Notes under the pieces: generated by a model
The model's database searches: none
Told to the model about the DNA's origin: nothing
The model's input: the letters and a program-made list of their open reading frames with translations, nothing else
Position numbers and translations under genes: made by a program
Source of the DNA: an uncultured Acetatifactor sp.
GTDB taxonomy: Bacteria; Bacillota; Clostridia; Lachnospirales; Lachnospiraceae
Length of the DNA: 64,000 bases
Reading direction: 5' to 3'
NCBI GenBank assembly: GCA_944384205.1
Contig: CALWSL010000001.1
Span: 372,001-436,000 of the forward strand
Shown: one piece after another, positions 8,366-16,425 of the stretch
How the letters are laid out: each line of letters begins with the position of its first letter
Numbering within the stretch: the stretch's first letter is position 1

Positions 8366-9793
8366 CTAGACTGTTCCGTGTTTTTTGGCAGGACGGTTTT
8401 CACTCTTTGTGAATAACATTTCAAATGCACCGATAACATATTTTCTCGTATCGGCGGCATTTACAATCTGGTCCACATATCCTCTCCTGGCAGCGCTCAT
8501 TGCGCTTGTCTGAAGCGCCTCATACTGTGCTGCTTTCTCATTGATTACGTCAGCGCCCTGACCTTCATACATAATCCTGGCAGCCAGCTTACTGTCCATC
8601 GTTCCAATCTTTGCATCAGGCCATGCCATGGTGATATCCGCACCGATTGCCTTGGAATTCATTGCAATACAAGCAGTTCCATAAGCCTGTCCGATAATAA
8701 CGTTTACCTTGGGAACCGTTGCATTTGCAAAGGCATATGTAAGTTTTGCAGCGGCTTTTGCAATTCCTTTTTCGGAGCAAAGAGTCGCCTCATAACCTTT
8801 TACATTCGTCAGGGTAAGAACAGGAATTGCGAATGAATCACAGAAATTAACAAAATCTGCTGCCTTCTCACAGCCTTTTTGGGTAAGAACGGCATCCAGC
8901 TTCTCAACTACATTGCCTTCTCCGTCACAAATCTCGCTGCGGTTTGCAACCACGCCGACAGTCTGTCCGTCCAGTTTGATAAATCCGGTTACCATATTTT
9001 TGGCATAGTCTTTTTTAATCTCAAAGAAATTATTATTATCTGCCAAAATAGCCGCAGCAATGGAAGTATCTCCCACGCAGCCCGCAATCTCAGGATTTAC
9101 CCTGTTCAGATCGTCAGTACATTCATCAATTGCGCCTTCCTCATTGTTTGCTGGAAGGAAGCCGACCAATTCGCGAATCTGCGTCAAAATTGCCGCTTCA
9201 TCAGCAACCACATCAACAATACCGCTTTCCTCTGCCTGGAATGCCGCGGAAGAAGAATCGCATTTGCTAATCTCATTCCCGTCCAGCGCATTCGGCGCAT
9301 TTACAAATAATTTTGCATTTTTCTCTTCCATAAAAGTGAAGTCTGTTAAAGTAGGGAATAAGCCAAGTCCGCCGCCGCATGTACCAAAGATTGCGGTTAT
9401 CTGGGGAATCACGCCTGAGGCATAGGTCTGCTTCAGATAGATTTCTCCGAATGCTGCAAGTGCATCGGTTGCCTCCTGAAGTCTTAATCCGGCACTGTCG
9501 ATTAAACCGACAACGGGCACACCGACTTTCATAGCCAGATCATAGAGATTAGTAATCTTCTTTGCGTGCATTTCGCCAATGGTTCCGTTCATAACAGAAG
9601 CATCCTGACTGTACACATACACAGGATTACCGTCAATTACTCCATAGCCGGTGATAACACCGTCAGAAGGAGTTTCGGTGGGTTTCATGTTAAAATCAGT
9701 TGCTCTTGCAGTTACAAGTCCGCCGAGTTCAACGAAACTGTTGTCGTCGAGTAAAGCTGCTATTCTTTGACTCGCTTTTGAAGTAGTACTCAT
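8366..9793 (-). CDS. Acyl-CoA carboxyltransferase (MmdA / transcarboxylase 12S type)
   Basis: A 475-residue crotonase-fold carboxyltransferase from the ATG at 9793, which has a TGGAGGGC site; the upstream in-frame extension is not needed. Typical features are GVITGYGVIDGNPVYVYSQD, SAGLRLQEATDAL, the oxyanion-loop region IFGTCGGGLG in the first half, and GQAYGTACIAMNSKAIGAD with the second-half oxyanion loop. The family includes the alpha subunit of methylmalonyl-CoA decarboxylase, transcarboxylase 12S and propionyl-CoA carboxylase beta. First gene of the five-gene operon; together with the OadA-like gene it gives the operon two different carboxyltransferases. The exact acyl-CoA substrate cannot be told by eye. 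Confidence 0.88.
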   Translation of the reverse strand: MSTTSKASQRIAALLDDNSFVELGGLVTARATDFNMKPTETPSDGVITGYGVIDGNPVYVYSQDASVMNGTIGEMHAKKITNLYDLAMKVGVPVVGLIDSAGLRLQEATDALAAFGEIYLKQTYASGVIPQITAIFGTCGGGLGLFPTLTDFTFMEEKNAKLFVNAPNALDGNEISKCDSSSAAFQAEESGIVDVVADEAAILTQIRELVGFLPANNEEGAIDECTDDLNRVNPEIAGCVGDTSIAAAILADNNNFFEIKKDYAKNMVTGFIKLDGQTVGVVANRSEICDGEGNVVEKLDAVLTQKGCEKAADFVNFCDSFAIPVLTLTNVKGYEATLCSEKGIAKAAAKLTYAFANATVPKVNVIIGQAYGTACIAMNSKAIGADITMAWPDAKIGTMDSKLAARIMYEGQGADVINEKAAQYEALQTSAMSAARRGYVDQIVNAADTRKYVIGAFEMLFTKSENRPAKKHGTV

Positions 9794-9892
9794 TTTTTTC
9801 AGCCCTCCATTTATAATAAAAAAATACGAACAAATTAATATATGGTTTGCATCCGCAAAAGACGCAAATGCCCCATGATTAATGTCGGTAGT

Positions 9893-9920
9893 AGTATACC
9901 ATAAAAAATGCAACTCGCAA
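9893..9920 (-). promoter_or_regulatory. Candidate promoter of the decarboxylase operon
   Basis: On the minus strand, TTGCGA (9915-9920), a 16-base spacer and TATACT (9893-9898) lie about 100 bases before the first gene. The -35 box overlaps the hairpin of the terminator at 9903-9941. Confidence 0.6.
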
Positions 9921-9941
9921 AGAACGAATTGCAATTTTTTT
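9903..9941 (-). terminator. Terminator hairpin downstream of the 81-residue gene
   Basis: TGCAACTCG and CGAATTGCA pair with one mismatch around a 7-base loop. On the minus strand T-rich sequence (GCATTTTTTA) follows, and on the plus strand a run of seven T follows, so it could act both ways. Confidence 0.6.
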
Positions 9942-9989
9942 GCATAATTTTTACACACATTGATACGGAATATGCGCTTGTCCTTTTTT

Positions 9990-10235
9990 CTACTCTCTCA
10001 GCCAGCTTCTCAAAGGATTTATCTCTTTAGCCTGTCTTACAATCTCCTGCCGGTTGGCTCTCATATAACTTTCCAGTCTGGTCGTTTCCTCCTCCGTAAA
10101 CCCTTCCGATTTCTCTATATAGCCGTCCGGCAGAATCCCTTCAGCCACGCATTTGTCTCTTAAAAAAGAAACTCTGATAATTTTTCTGTTATCTTTTTCG
10201 ATAAAACCCGAAACCATCATTGTCACTTCATCCAT
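9990..10235 (-). CDS. Conserved small protein of unknown function
   Basis: An 81-residue, charged soluble protein beginning MDEVTMMVSGFIEKDN and ending EINPLRSWLRE. An excellent GGAGGTG site lies 5 bases before the ATG, which supports translation. No signal peptide or membrane helix is visible. The order is a beta-rich N-terminus (VSGFIEKDNRKIIRVSFLRD) followed by a helical C-terminus. I do not recognise the family. It is a single gene followed by its own terminator. Confidence 0.7.
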   Translation of the reverse strand: MDEVTMMVSGFIEKDNRKIIRVSFLRDKCVAEGILPDGYIEKSEGFTEEETTRLESYMRANRQEIVRQAKEINPLRSWLRE

Positions 10236-10327
10236 GAACGCACCTCCGCCTAAGCTTTTCCCATCGCCACATTTACATTCCTATTATAACAATATATTTC
10301 GATAATATCTATCCTGTTATGGAATTT

Positions 10328-11650
10328 TCAGCGCACTATACAAAACCTTTCCCAAATCTGCTCCATGCACCATTTCAGGTCAATTTTTGCCACTGCCTCC
10401 GTCGTCACAATATTTTCCGTGCGGTATATGGTATCATCCACTACATAATAAATTTTCCCCACAACCGCGCCCTGCTCAACCGGCGCCTCCAGCACCTCTT
10501 TCTGACTATATTCCACCTGTATCTGTTCATCTTCTCTCAATAGCAACCCCTCATACTGTGATACCTGCTCCTTCCCTTCCACCGCGCACTGTGTATACGC
10601 CACGTCCCCCAGAATATCCGTCTGTCCGCCCGTAACCTCAACAGGCTTTAATTGCTGCTCATCAAATACGGTTCCCTCTTCCAGAAAGCTTCGGTAAAAA
10701 TAATTATCCAGTCCATACTGCATCAATTTTTTGGTATCGCTCCACTTGTAGCTTTTGTTGTTGGGCCATCCGCAGGCAAGCAGCGCCACCACAAATGTTC
10801 TTCCGTCCCGCTCAAGCGCACCCACGTAACAATAACCCGCCTTATTGGTAAAGCCGGTTTTGCCGGAAAGCGCCCCCTCCATCATGGACAAAAACGCATT
10901 ATGATTATTGCAGTAAAAGCTTCTTCCGTTTGCGGAAAAACCATAGCTTGCCGTTCTTGTAATCTTTAAGAAAGTATCCTTCTGCTCCGATTGTTTGATG
11001 CAGTAGGACATAACTTTTGCCAAATCCGCCGCCGTTGTATGATGTTCCTTCTGAATCACCTCTCCATCCTCTGTGGTAATGGTTTCCGTGGCATCCAGTC
11101 CGTTTGGCGTAACAAAATAAGTATCTTTGCATCCGATTTCCTCCGCCTTCTGGTTCATCAATGCAGCAAACGCCGCCACTGCCTTTTTGCTTTCCTCCAC
11201 TGTGTAGTCTGCCGTGCTTTTTTCTTTCAGTTCCTCGGAAAGATACTGTTTGCCGATATATTCCGCCAGTGCCACGGCAGAATCATTGTGGGATTCCAGC
11301 ATCAGAGAATACAGCAAATCCTTCACCTGATAGGTTTCGCCTTTTTGTATGTATAATTTCACCTTCGGCATACTTGCCGCATAAGCGGAAACCTGTAACT
11401 CATCCTCAAGATTTCCTTTCTCCAACACCGTAATGCAGGACATGATTTTTGTGGTGCTCGCCATCGCCATAGGAGAATCTTCATTTTTCCCATAAAGCAC
11501 TCTCCCCGAATCCGCATCCATTAAAACAGCGGAAGCTGCATACAAGTCAGTGTCCTTTATCCGACTTGCTTCTTCCTCTGCCTGCACCTGCCCGGCACAG
11601 GAAAACATCAAAAAAAAGGCACAAAAAAAGCCCCCTATTATTCTCTTCAT
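10328..11650 (-). CDS. Serine D,D-carboxypeptidase (PBP5/DacF type), first of two
   Basis: A signal peptide (MKRIIGGFFCAFFLMFSCAG..A) is followed by a penicillin-binding serine peptidase domain. The catalytic triad of motifs is complete: STTK (serine near residue 65), SHN in LMLESHNDSAV, and KTG in LSGKTGFTNKAG. A PBP5-like C-terminal beta domain follows, ending in an amphipathic-looking tail (MEQIWERFCIVR). It should trim the terminal D-Ala of peptidoglycan pentapeptides outside the membrane. The start is not certain: the frame is open to 11704, and two ATGs lie at 11656 and 11650. I chose the one opening the signal peptide. It lies downstream of scpAB and upstream of the 81-residue gene. 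Confidence 0.9.
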   Translation of the reverse strand: MKRIIGGFFCAFFLMFSCAGQVQAEEEASRIKDTDLYAASAVLMDADSGRVLYGKNEDSPMAMASTTKIMSCITVLEKGNLEDELQVSAYAASMPKVKLYIQKGETYQVKDLLYSLMLESHNDSAVALAEYIGKQYLSEELKEKSTADYTVEESKKAVAAFAALMNQKAEEIGCKDTYFVTPNGLDATETITTEDGEVIQKEHHTTAADLAKVMSYCIKQSEQKDTFLKITRTASYGFSANGRSFYCNNHNAFLSMMEGALSGKTGFTNKAGYCYVGALERDGRTFVVALLACGWPNNKSYKWSDTKKLMQYGLDNYFYRSFLEEGTVFDEQQLKPVEVTGGQTDILGDVAYTQCAVEGKEQVSQYEGLLLREDEQIQVEYSQKEVLEAPVEQGAVVGKIYYVVDDTIYRTENIVTTEAVAKIDLKWCMEQIWERFCIVR

Positions 11651-11731
11651 AGGCATACCAAACCCAATGATTTGTAATAATATATGAGACTGTTCTTGTA
11701 CCATATGTACGGCAATTCAATGAATTTATCC

Positions 11732-12301
11732 TCAGATGTCAAGCTGCATCTGTACTTCCGCTTCCGCCTGCTGTTTGAATTCTTCTATCTGAACAGGATT
11801 TAACTCAGGAAGCTCCTCAAGACTTTTCACGCCAAAGCAGCGAAGGAATTGTTCCGTCGTCCCGAATAACAGCGGGCGACCCGGCGCATCCAGTCTTCCC
11901 AGCTCTGTAATCAAATCATATTCCAAAAGCTTATTTATTGCATGATCACAGCTGACGCCCCGCACTTTTTCTATTTCAATTCTGGTTACCGGCTGTTTAT
12001 AGGCAATAATGGAAAGTGTCTCCAGAACCGTGTCCGTCAGCGTCATTTTTCTTGGGGATTTGGCAATCTTAATCAGATACTCATACATATCCGACTTGGT
12101 GCAGAGCTGTACCGCATTGTCAAACTGCGTCAGCGCAATCCCTCTGTCTTCCTGCTCGTACCGCTCTGCCATTTCGCTCAGGATATTCTTTGTGGTTTTT
12201 ATGTCTTCCTCTATCACATCCGCCAGCCTGCTGATTTCCACGGAATCTCCCATGGTAAACAGCACAGCCTCAATTACGGCTTCTGCCTTTACTTTATCCA
12301 T
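11732..12301 (-). CDS. scpB: Segregation and condensation protein B
   Basis: A 189-residue kleisin-interacting protein made of two winged-helix domains. Recognisable stretches are AEAVIEAVLF, LSIIAYKQPVTRIEIEKVRGV and LITELGRLDAPGRPLLFGTTEQFL, the last being the usual ScpB signature. With ScpA and SMC it forms the condensin complex that organises replicated chromosomes. The gene is 35 bases downstream of scpA. I prefer the ATG at 12301 to a TTG four codons earlier. Confidence 0.95.
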   Translation of the reverse strand: MDKVKAEAVIEAVLFTMGDSVEISRLADVIEEDIKTTKNILSEMAERYEQEDRGIALTQFDNAVQLCTKSDMYEYLIKIAKSPRKMTLTDTVLETLSIIAYKQPVTRIEIEKVRGVSCDHAINKLLEYDLITELGRLDAPGRPLLFGTTEQFLRCFGVKSLEELPELNPVQIEEFKQQAEAEVQMQLDI

Positions 12302-12336
12302 ATTTTCTCTCAATACTTTCTAAAATATTTTCACGG

Positions 12337-13083
12337 TTATGCCACATTGGAGGTAATCATAATATCATCAAAAATATGCTCCTGACTGATATTAATTTTC
12401 CCCACTTTCATCAGTTCCAGAATAATCAAAAAGGTTACGATAACCTCCATCTTGCTGGTCTGCTTTTCCAAAAGCTTTCGGAAACTGAAACTTTTGTGCT
12501 CTCTGGCATACGCCTCCACATAAAGCGTCTTGACATCCATATCAATCTCATCCTTCTCAATATTTCCGTACCGGCTTCGGATGGGGTCAATCTTGTCCTC
12601 CTGCTTTTTGATAATGGATTTAAAAATTTCGTGCAGCTTAGCCAGGGTCATATCTCCCACCAGCTCGTCATAATTCACCGGCTGACGATACGCTGCAACC
12701 TCTTTGGGAAGATGCTGTTCCCGATACATATTCCGGGCGGCGTCCACCTGACGATCCCGGAGCTCCAGAGACATATACTTGTACATTTTGTACTCCAACA
12801 GCTTCTGAACCAACTCCGCTCTCGGATCCTCTTCCTCTCCGTCCTCGTTCACTTCTTTGGGAAGAAGCATCTTGCACTTAATATCGATCAGGGTAGCCGC
12901 CATTACAAGAAACTCACTCATAATGTTCATATCCCGGTTCTGCATCTGTTTAATATAATCCAGATACTGCTCCGTAATCTCTACAATCGGGATGTCATAG
13001 ATATCTATTTTGTTTTTTTCTATCAAATGAAGGAGAAGGTCCAGGGGACCTTCAAATGCCTCCAGCTTAACGGGTATTGCCAT
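12337..13083 (-). CDS. scpA: Segregation and condensation protein A
   Basis: A 248-residue kleisin subunit of the SMC-ScpAB condensin. The N-terminus MAIPVKLEAFEGPLDLLLHL is the family signature, followed by IPIVEITEQYLDYI and LVMAATLIDIKCKMLLP. The C-terminal winged helix (VIVTFLIILELMKVGKINI) binds the SMC head. Length is normal. AGAGG lies before the ATG. Paired with scpB in the usual order. Confidence 0.96.
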   Translation of the reverse strand: MAIPVKLEAFEGPLDLLLHLIEKNKIDIYDIPIVEITEQYLDYIKQMQNRDMNIMSEFLVMAATLIDIKCKMLLPKEVNEDGEEEDPRAELVQKLLEYKMYKYMSLELRDRQVDAARNMYREQHLPKEVAAYRQPVNYDELVGDMTLAKLHEIFKSIIKKQEDKIDPIRSRYGNIEKDEIDMDVKTLYVEAYAREHKSFSFRKLLEKQTSKMEVIVTFLIILELMKVGKINISQEHIFDDIMITSNVA

Positions 13084-13187
13084 GATATCCTCTTACTCTG
13101 CTATTTTGTCCTTTAACCAACAAAGACTATTGTACTGATATTTACAAGAGATTTCAAGATAAACGTACGTTCTGTATATTGCTGTTA

Positions 13188-14072
13188 TCACTCTTTCTCC
13201 GGCAGGAAATCTACCACCGGAAGCTCCCCCGGATTAAACATCCTGATCGGAATCGTGTGCATACCAAGTCCTCTGCCAAGCAGCATCACAGAATTGTCCT
13301 GTCTGAAAATTCCACCGTCGTATTTCGGAAAAAGCCTGATATTCGGCGATACCACTCCCTTTCCCGCAAAGGGAATCCGCACCATCCCCCCATGAATATG
13401 CCCCGCCAAAACAAGATCTGCCCCCCACGCTGCATATTGGGGAAAATAATCGGGATTGTGCGCAATCAGAACATTGTAGCAGTCCGGCTTTGGCTGTCCC
13501 AAAATTTCTGCAAGATATCCCTGTTCCATCGGCTTTACCCCAAAACGCTTATAATAAAACTTATCGATTTCAGAACCAAAAACGGCAATTCCGTACTCCT
13601 CCAAAACTATATTGGCATTCACCAGCCGGCAGACACCCGCTTCCTGCAATGCTTTCCCATAAACCTCATCCATATCCCCATAGACCGCAGGATACAGCTT
13701 CATGCGATGCTCATGGTTGCCGTTTCCGTAATAGACAGGATAATCCTTTGCAAGCTCCTGCATCAGATGAATCGCAATCGAAAGGCTTTTCCCAGGCTTT
13801 GCTGTGGGAATGTCTCCCGTCACCAGGATAAAATCCGGCTTTTGCTCCCTGATTGCAGCAAGCAGCTTTTCATTATTTTTTCCATAACACTTATTATGCA
13901 AATCTCCGAGTACCACCGCCCTGCAGGGCTTTTTAATTCTCTTGTCCGCAAAGCTATGCTCTACTACCACAAACCGGTTGCTGTCATAGAGCATAACCCA
14001 CAGAAAAACAATGATTATCATTCCAAATATCGTAATCAGAATATCTGCCAGCACAATTTCCATACCTTTCAT
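13188..14072 (-). CDS. Membrane-anchored calcineurin-like metallophosphoesterase
   Basis: A 294-residue protein with one N-terminal membrane helix (IVLADILITIFGMIIIVFLWVML) and a metallophosphoesterase domain. The metal-binding motifs are in order: GDLHNK, VTGDIP, GNGNHEHR, IAHNPDYFP and AGHIHGG. This is the arrangement of the YkuE/YaeI-like group, some of which act on lipid-linked phosphates at the membrane. The substrate here is unknown. It is separated from scpA by a 100-base gap. Confidence 0.88.
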   Translation of the reverse strand: MKGMEIVLADILITIFGMIIIVFLWVMLYDSNRFVVVEHSFADKRIKKPCRAVVLGDLHNKCYGKNNEKLLAAIREQKPDFILVTGDIPTAKPGKSLSIAIHLMQELAKDYPVYYGNGNHEHRMKLYPAVYGDMDEVYGKALQEAGVCRLVNANIVLEEYGIAVFGSEIDKFYYKRFGVKPMEQGYLAEILGQPKPDCYNVLIAHNPDYFPQYAAWGADLVLAGHIHGGMVRIPFAGKGVVSPNIRLFPKYDGGIFRQDNSVMLLGRGLGMHTIPIRMFNPGELPVVDFLPEKE

Positions 14073-14121
14073 AATTTGTACTTCATTGCTTATCGTCTGC
14101 TTCGCAGACGGTTTGCTCGTT

Positions 14122-14182
14122 AATGGCGCAAGAGAAAAACAAATGTCTGCTTCGCAGCCGCTTGTTTTTCTCTTGCGCCATT
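14122..14182. terminator. Long perfect inverted repeat (21-bp arms)
   Basis: AATGGCGCAAGAGAAAAACA plus A is perfectly complementary to the arm ending TTGCGCCATT, with a loop containing TCTGCTTCGCAG. The same loop word occurs in a neighbouring hairpin CGTCTGC-ttc-GCAGACG at about 14085-14101. It lies directly after the second carboxypeptidase gene. Neither side has a clean T-run, so it may be a repeat element or processed hairpin rather than a simple terminator. Confidence 0.55.
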
Positions 14183-14200
14183 ATATCATATTCCCCTGCG

Positions 14201-15379
14201 CTACAAAAGGAAAAATCCGAATATTTTTTTCAGATAGTCGGAATATCCCGCTTTTAAGATATCCTGTGCATACAAAATCGGTACGCTGCCTATCTCTGTA
14301 CCATCCAACAGATAACGCACGCATCCCGCCTGTTCTCCCTCTGATACAGGAGCCTGCGCGGACTCCGGCAGGTCTATCACCTTCTCGATGGTATCCAGCG
14401 CGCTGCCCTGGGTATCCAGATACCGGAACTCTCCCTGATATCTGATGGGAACCGCCTCCTCCACGCCGCCGTCCACGGGTAGATCCGGCAGCGCATCCGT
14501 ATTCTCATCTATGTAAAGGTCGCACACGCTGTACCCATAGCTTAACAGGGTCTGCGCATCCTGAAAACGCACTTTATAATCAGGAGCTCCCATGACTACT
14601 GCAATCAGGTCAATCCCGTCCTTACTGGCAGTTGCCGAAAGACAATACTTCGCCTTGGCAGTAGAACCTGTTTTCAGTCCTGTTGTCCATTGATACTGCT
14701 TTAACAGTTTGTTGGTGCTGCTTAACGTAAAGTTTGTTGTTCCCTGCCTTGTCTCATGCGTAATTTCTTCCATCCAGATTTGTGTATAGTTGAATACCTC
14801 GGGATGCTTTGTAATCAGCTCTCTCGACATAATGGCAACATCTTTGGCTGAAGTATAATGATTGTCGGAGTTGGTCAGTCCGCAGCAATCCTCAAAATGG
14901 GTATCTGTCATTCCCAGCTCCACCGCACGCTCATTCATCATGCCTACAAACGTTTCCTCGCTGCCCGCAATATGCTCCGCCACCGCCACACTGGCATCAT
15001 TACCGGATGCCACCGCAATACATTTCAGCATCGTATCAAGGGTCTGGACTTCCCCTTCCGCCAAAAACACCTGAGAGCCTCCCATGGAGCTTGCATAAGC
15101 ACTGGTGGTCACCAAATCATCCAGCTTGATTTTACCCGCCTTAATATTATCAAAAGCAAGTAATAACGTCATGATTTTCGTAATACTTGCCGGACATCTT
15201 CGCTCCGTAGCATTCAATTCATAAATAATCTGCCCTGTGGATGCTTCCATCAGTATAGCGGACGGCGATGAAATGTTGATGTTCGCATCCGCCATTACCG
15301 TTATTCCACCCGTACAGAACAGACAAACACTTAAGAAAAACGCTATGATTCTCCTTTTCCGGTACATAAATAATGCCAC
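14201..15379 (-). CDS. Serine D,D-carboxypeptidase (DacF/PBP5 type), second of two
   Basis: A signal peptide (RRIIAFFLSVCLFCTGGITVMA) is followed by the peptidase S11 domain. It has SITK in RRCPASITKIMTLL, SGN in IAVASGNDASVAVAE and KTG in TTGLKTGSTAKA. The last ~70 residues form the PBP5-like beta domain, then a hydrophobic/amphipathic end (YLKKIFGFFLL) fit for membrane attachment. It should act as a D-Ala carboxypeptidase in peptidoglycan maturation. The GTG at 15379 has GAGGGAG immediately before it; an ATG four codons later is equally possible. Only moderately similar to the first carboxypeptidase at 10328. Confidence 0.92.
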   Translation of the reverse strand: MALFMYRKRRIIAFFLSVCLFCTGGITVMADANINISSPSAILMEASTGQIIYELNATERRCPASITKIMTLLLAFDNIKAGKIKLDDLVTTSAYASSMGGSQVFLAEGEVQTLDTMLKCIAVASGNDASVAVAEHIAGSEETFVGMMNERAVELGMTDTHFEDCCGLTNSDNHYTSAKDVAIMSRELITKHPEVFNYTQIWMEEITHETRQGTTNFTLSSTNKLLKQYQWTTGLKTGSTAKAKYCLSATASKDGIDLIAVVMGAPDYKVRFQDAQTLLSYGYSVCDLYIDENTDALPDLPVDGGVEEAVPIRYQGEFRYLDTQGSALDTIEKVIDLPESAQAPVSEGEQAGCVRYLLDGTEIGSVPILYAQDILKAGYSDYLKKIFGFFLL

Positions 15380-15439
15380 ACTCCCTCTTCTTCGTCTATT
15401 ACAGAATATGGAAACGCGGCATAATATATTCTTAAATTT

Positions 15440-16009
15440 TCAGAATCTTGCTACAAAGGAACGGCATTTCTCTCTGATGTCAATGTGAAACACTCTCATA
15501 AAGCTAAAAATATAATCAATCAACACAACAGCCAGAACTACCTTAAGGCAGCGAAGTCCAATGTGATAATCCACTAAATCAATCATCCGGTAAACTGCCA
15601 TATGTAGAAAGTGGACAATCCCGATTGCATAAAAGCCCCACGCAATCGTGCTTTCCAGGCATATGATTCCACGGTAATTAAGGGGTTTTTCATTGTAATC
15701 CCACCAAAGCTCTCCAAGGAATTTAATCATGGCAATTCCCACAAGATACTCAAAAATGGTAGCAAGAACAGCGCCCACAATATAAACCTTCAAATACTGT
15801 CCCTTCAAAGGACTTAAAATCAGATAACAGCAAACTGCTCCAAAACCGTATATCGGACAGAACGGACCTTTTGCAAAGCCTCTGTTTGTCAGCTTCCTGT
15901 TACAGAAAGACATGTACACGGATTCCACAAACCAGCCTAAAATACTGTATACCACAAAACAAGCTACCAGATGATAAACATCCGTACCCAGCAATTCTTT
16001 TGTCCACAT
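15440..16009 (-). CDS. Putative ABC-transporter type IV membrane protein
   Basis: A 189-residue membrane protein with about five hydrophobic segments. The region LGWFVESVYMSFCNRKLTNR leads into the motif GPFCPIYGFGAV, and LWWDYNEKPLNYRGIICLES follows; these are the signature of the CmpB-like (PF06541) putative ABC-transporter family. I see no ATPase gene next to it, so a transport role is only inherited from the family name. Function unknown. Confidence 0.75.
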   Translation of the reverse strand: MWTKELLGTDVYHLVACFVVYSILGWFVESVYMSFCNRKLTNRGFAKGPFCPIYGFGAVCCYLILSPLKGQYLKVYIVGAVLATIFEYLVGIAMIKFLGELWWDYNEKPLNYRGIICLESTIAWGFYAIGIVHFLHMAVYRMIDLVDYHIGLRCLKVVLAVVLIDYIFSFMRVFHIDIREKCRSFVARF

Positions 16010-16050
16010 ATTTTCACCCTTTGTCCCTCATAAGTATTGTTCGTCACATA

Positions 16051-16080
16051 AAGTCCCCGGTTGCAATAAACCGGGGACTT
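16051..16080 (-). terminator. Strong hairpin downstream of rpsU
   Basis: AAGTCCCCGGTT pairs perfectly with AACCGGGGACTT around a 6-base loop, directly after the rpsU stop. A short T-tract (part of the stem, then TTATG) follows on the minus strand; the plus side has TTGTCTGTTTT. Confidence 0.7.
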
Positions 16081-16088
16081 TGTCTGTT

Positions 16089-16265
16089 TTAATTATATTT
16101 ACGTTTTCTTGCTGCTTCAGATTTTTTCTTACGTTTTACGCTTGGCTTCTCGTAATGCTCTCTTTTACGAATCTCCTGCTGAATACCAGCCTTAGCACAA
16201 CTTCTCTTAAAGCGACGTAAAGCGCTATCCAAAGTCTCGTTTTCTTTTACGATTACGTTTGACAT
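16089..16265 (-). CDS. rpsU: 30S ribosomal protein S21
   Basis: A 58-residue basic protein starting [20 protein letters not shown] and ending [11 protein letters not shown], the standard bS21 sequence. The ATG at 16265 has a GGGAGGTC site about 10 bases upstream; the longer in-frame extension is untranslated leader. It has its own promoter at 16354-16381 and a hairpin after its stop. It binds the 30S platform near the 3' end of 16S rRNA. Confidence 0.97.
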   Translation of the reverse strand: MSNVIVKENETLDSALRRFKRSCAKAGIQQEIRKREHYEKPSVKRKKKSEAARKRKYN

Positions 16266-16353
16266 GATTACACCCGACCTCCCTTCAGTCCCTCTAGTAA
16301 CACGACTGATTGGGTTATTCTTCTGTGCACTGTTTTCCACATGCACACTAAAT

Positions 16354-16381
16354 ATTATAACATAAAAAAGTCGCACGTCAA
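16354..16381 (-). promoter_or_regulatory. Candidate rpsU promoter
   Basis: On the minus strand TTGACG (16376-16381), a 16-base spacer and a consensus TATAAT (16354-16359) precede rpsU by about 90 bases. Confidence 0.75.
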
Positions 16382-16425
16382 CTGTTTTTTTGATTTTTTT
16401 AAGCTATAAAGAAAAATTATATGGC

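Noticed and set aside
13179-14123. Long plus-strand frame over the metallophosphoesterase gene
   Set aside because: Antisense shadow of a gene with complete metal-binding motifs; the frame itself has no motif or ribosome site.
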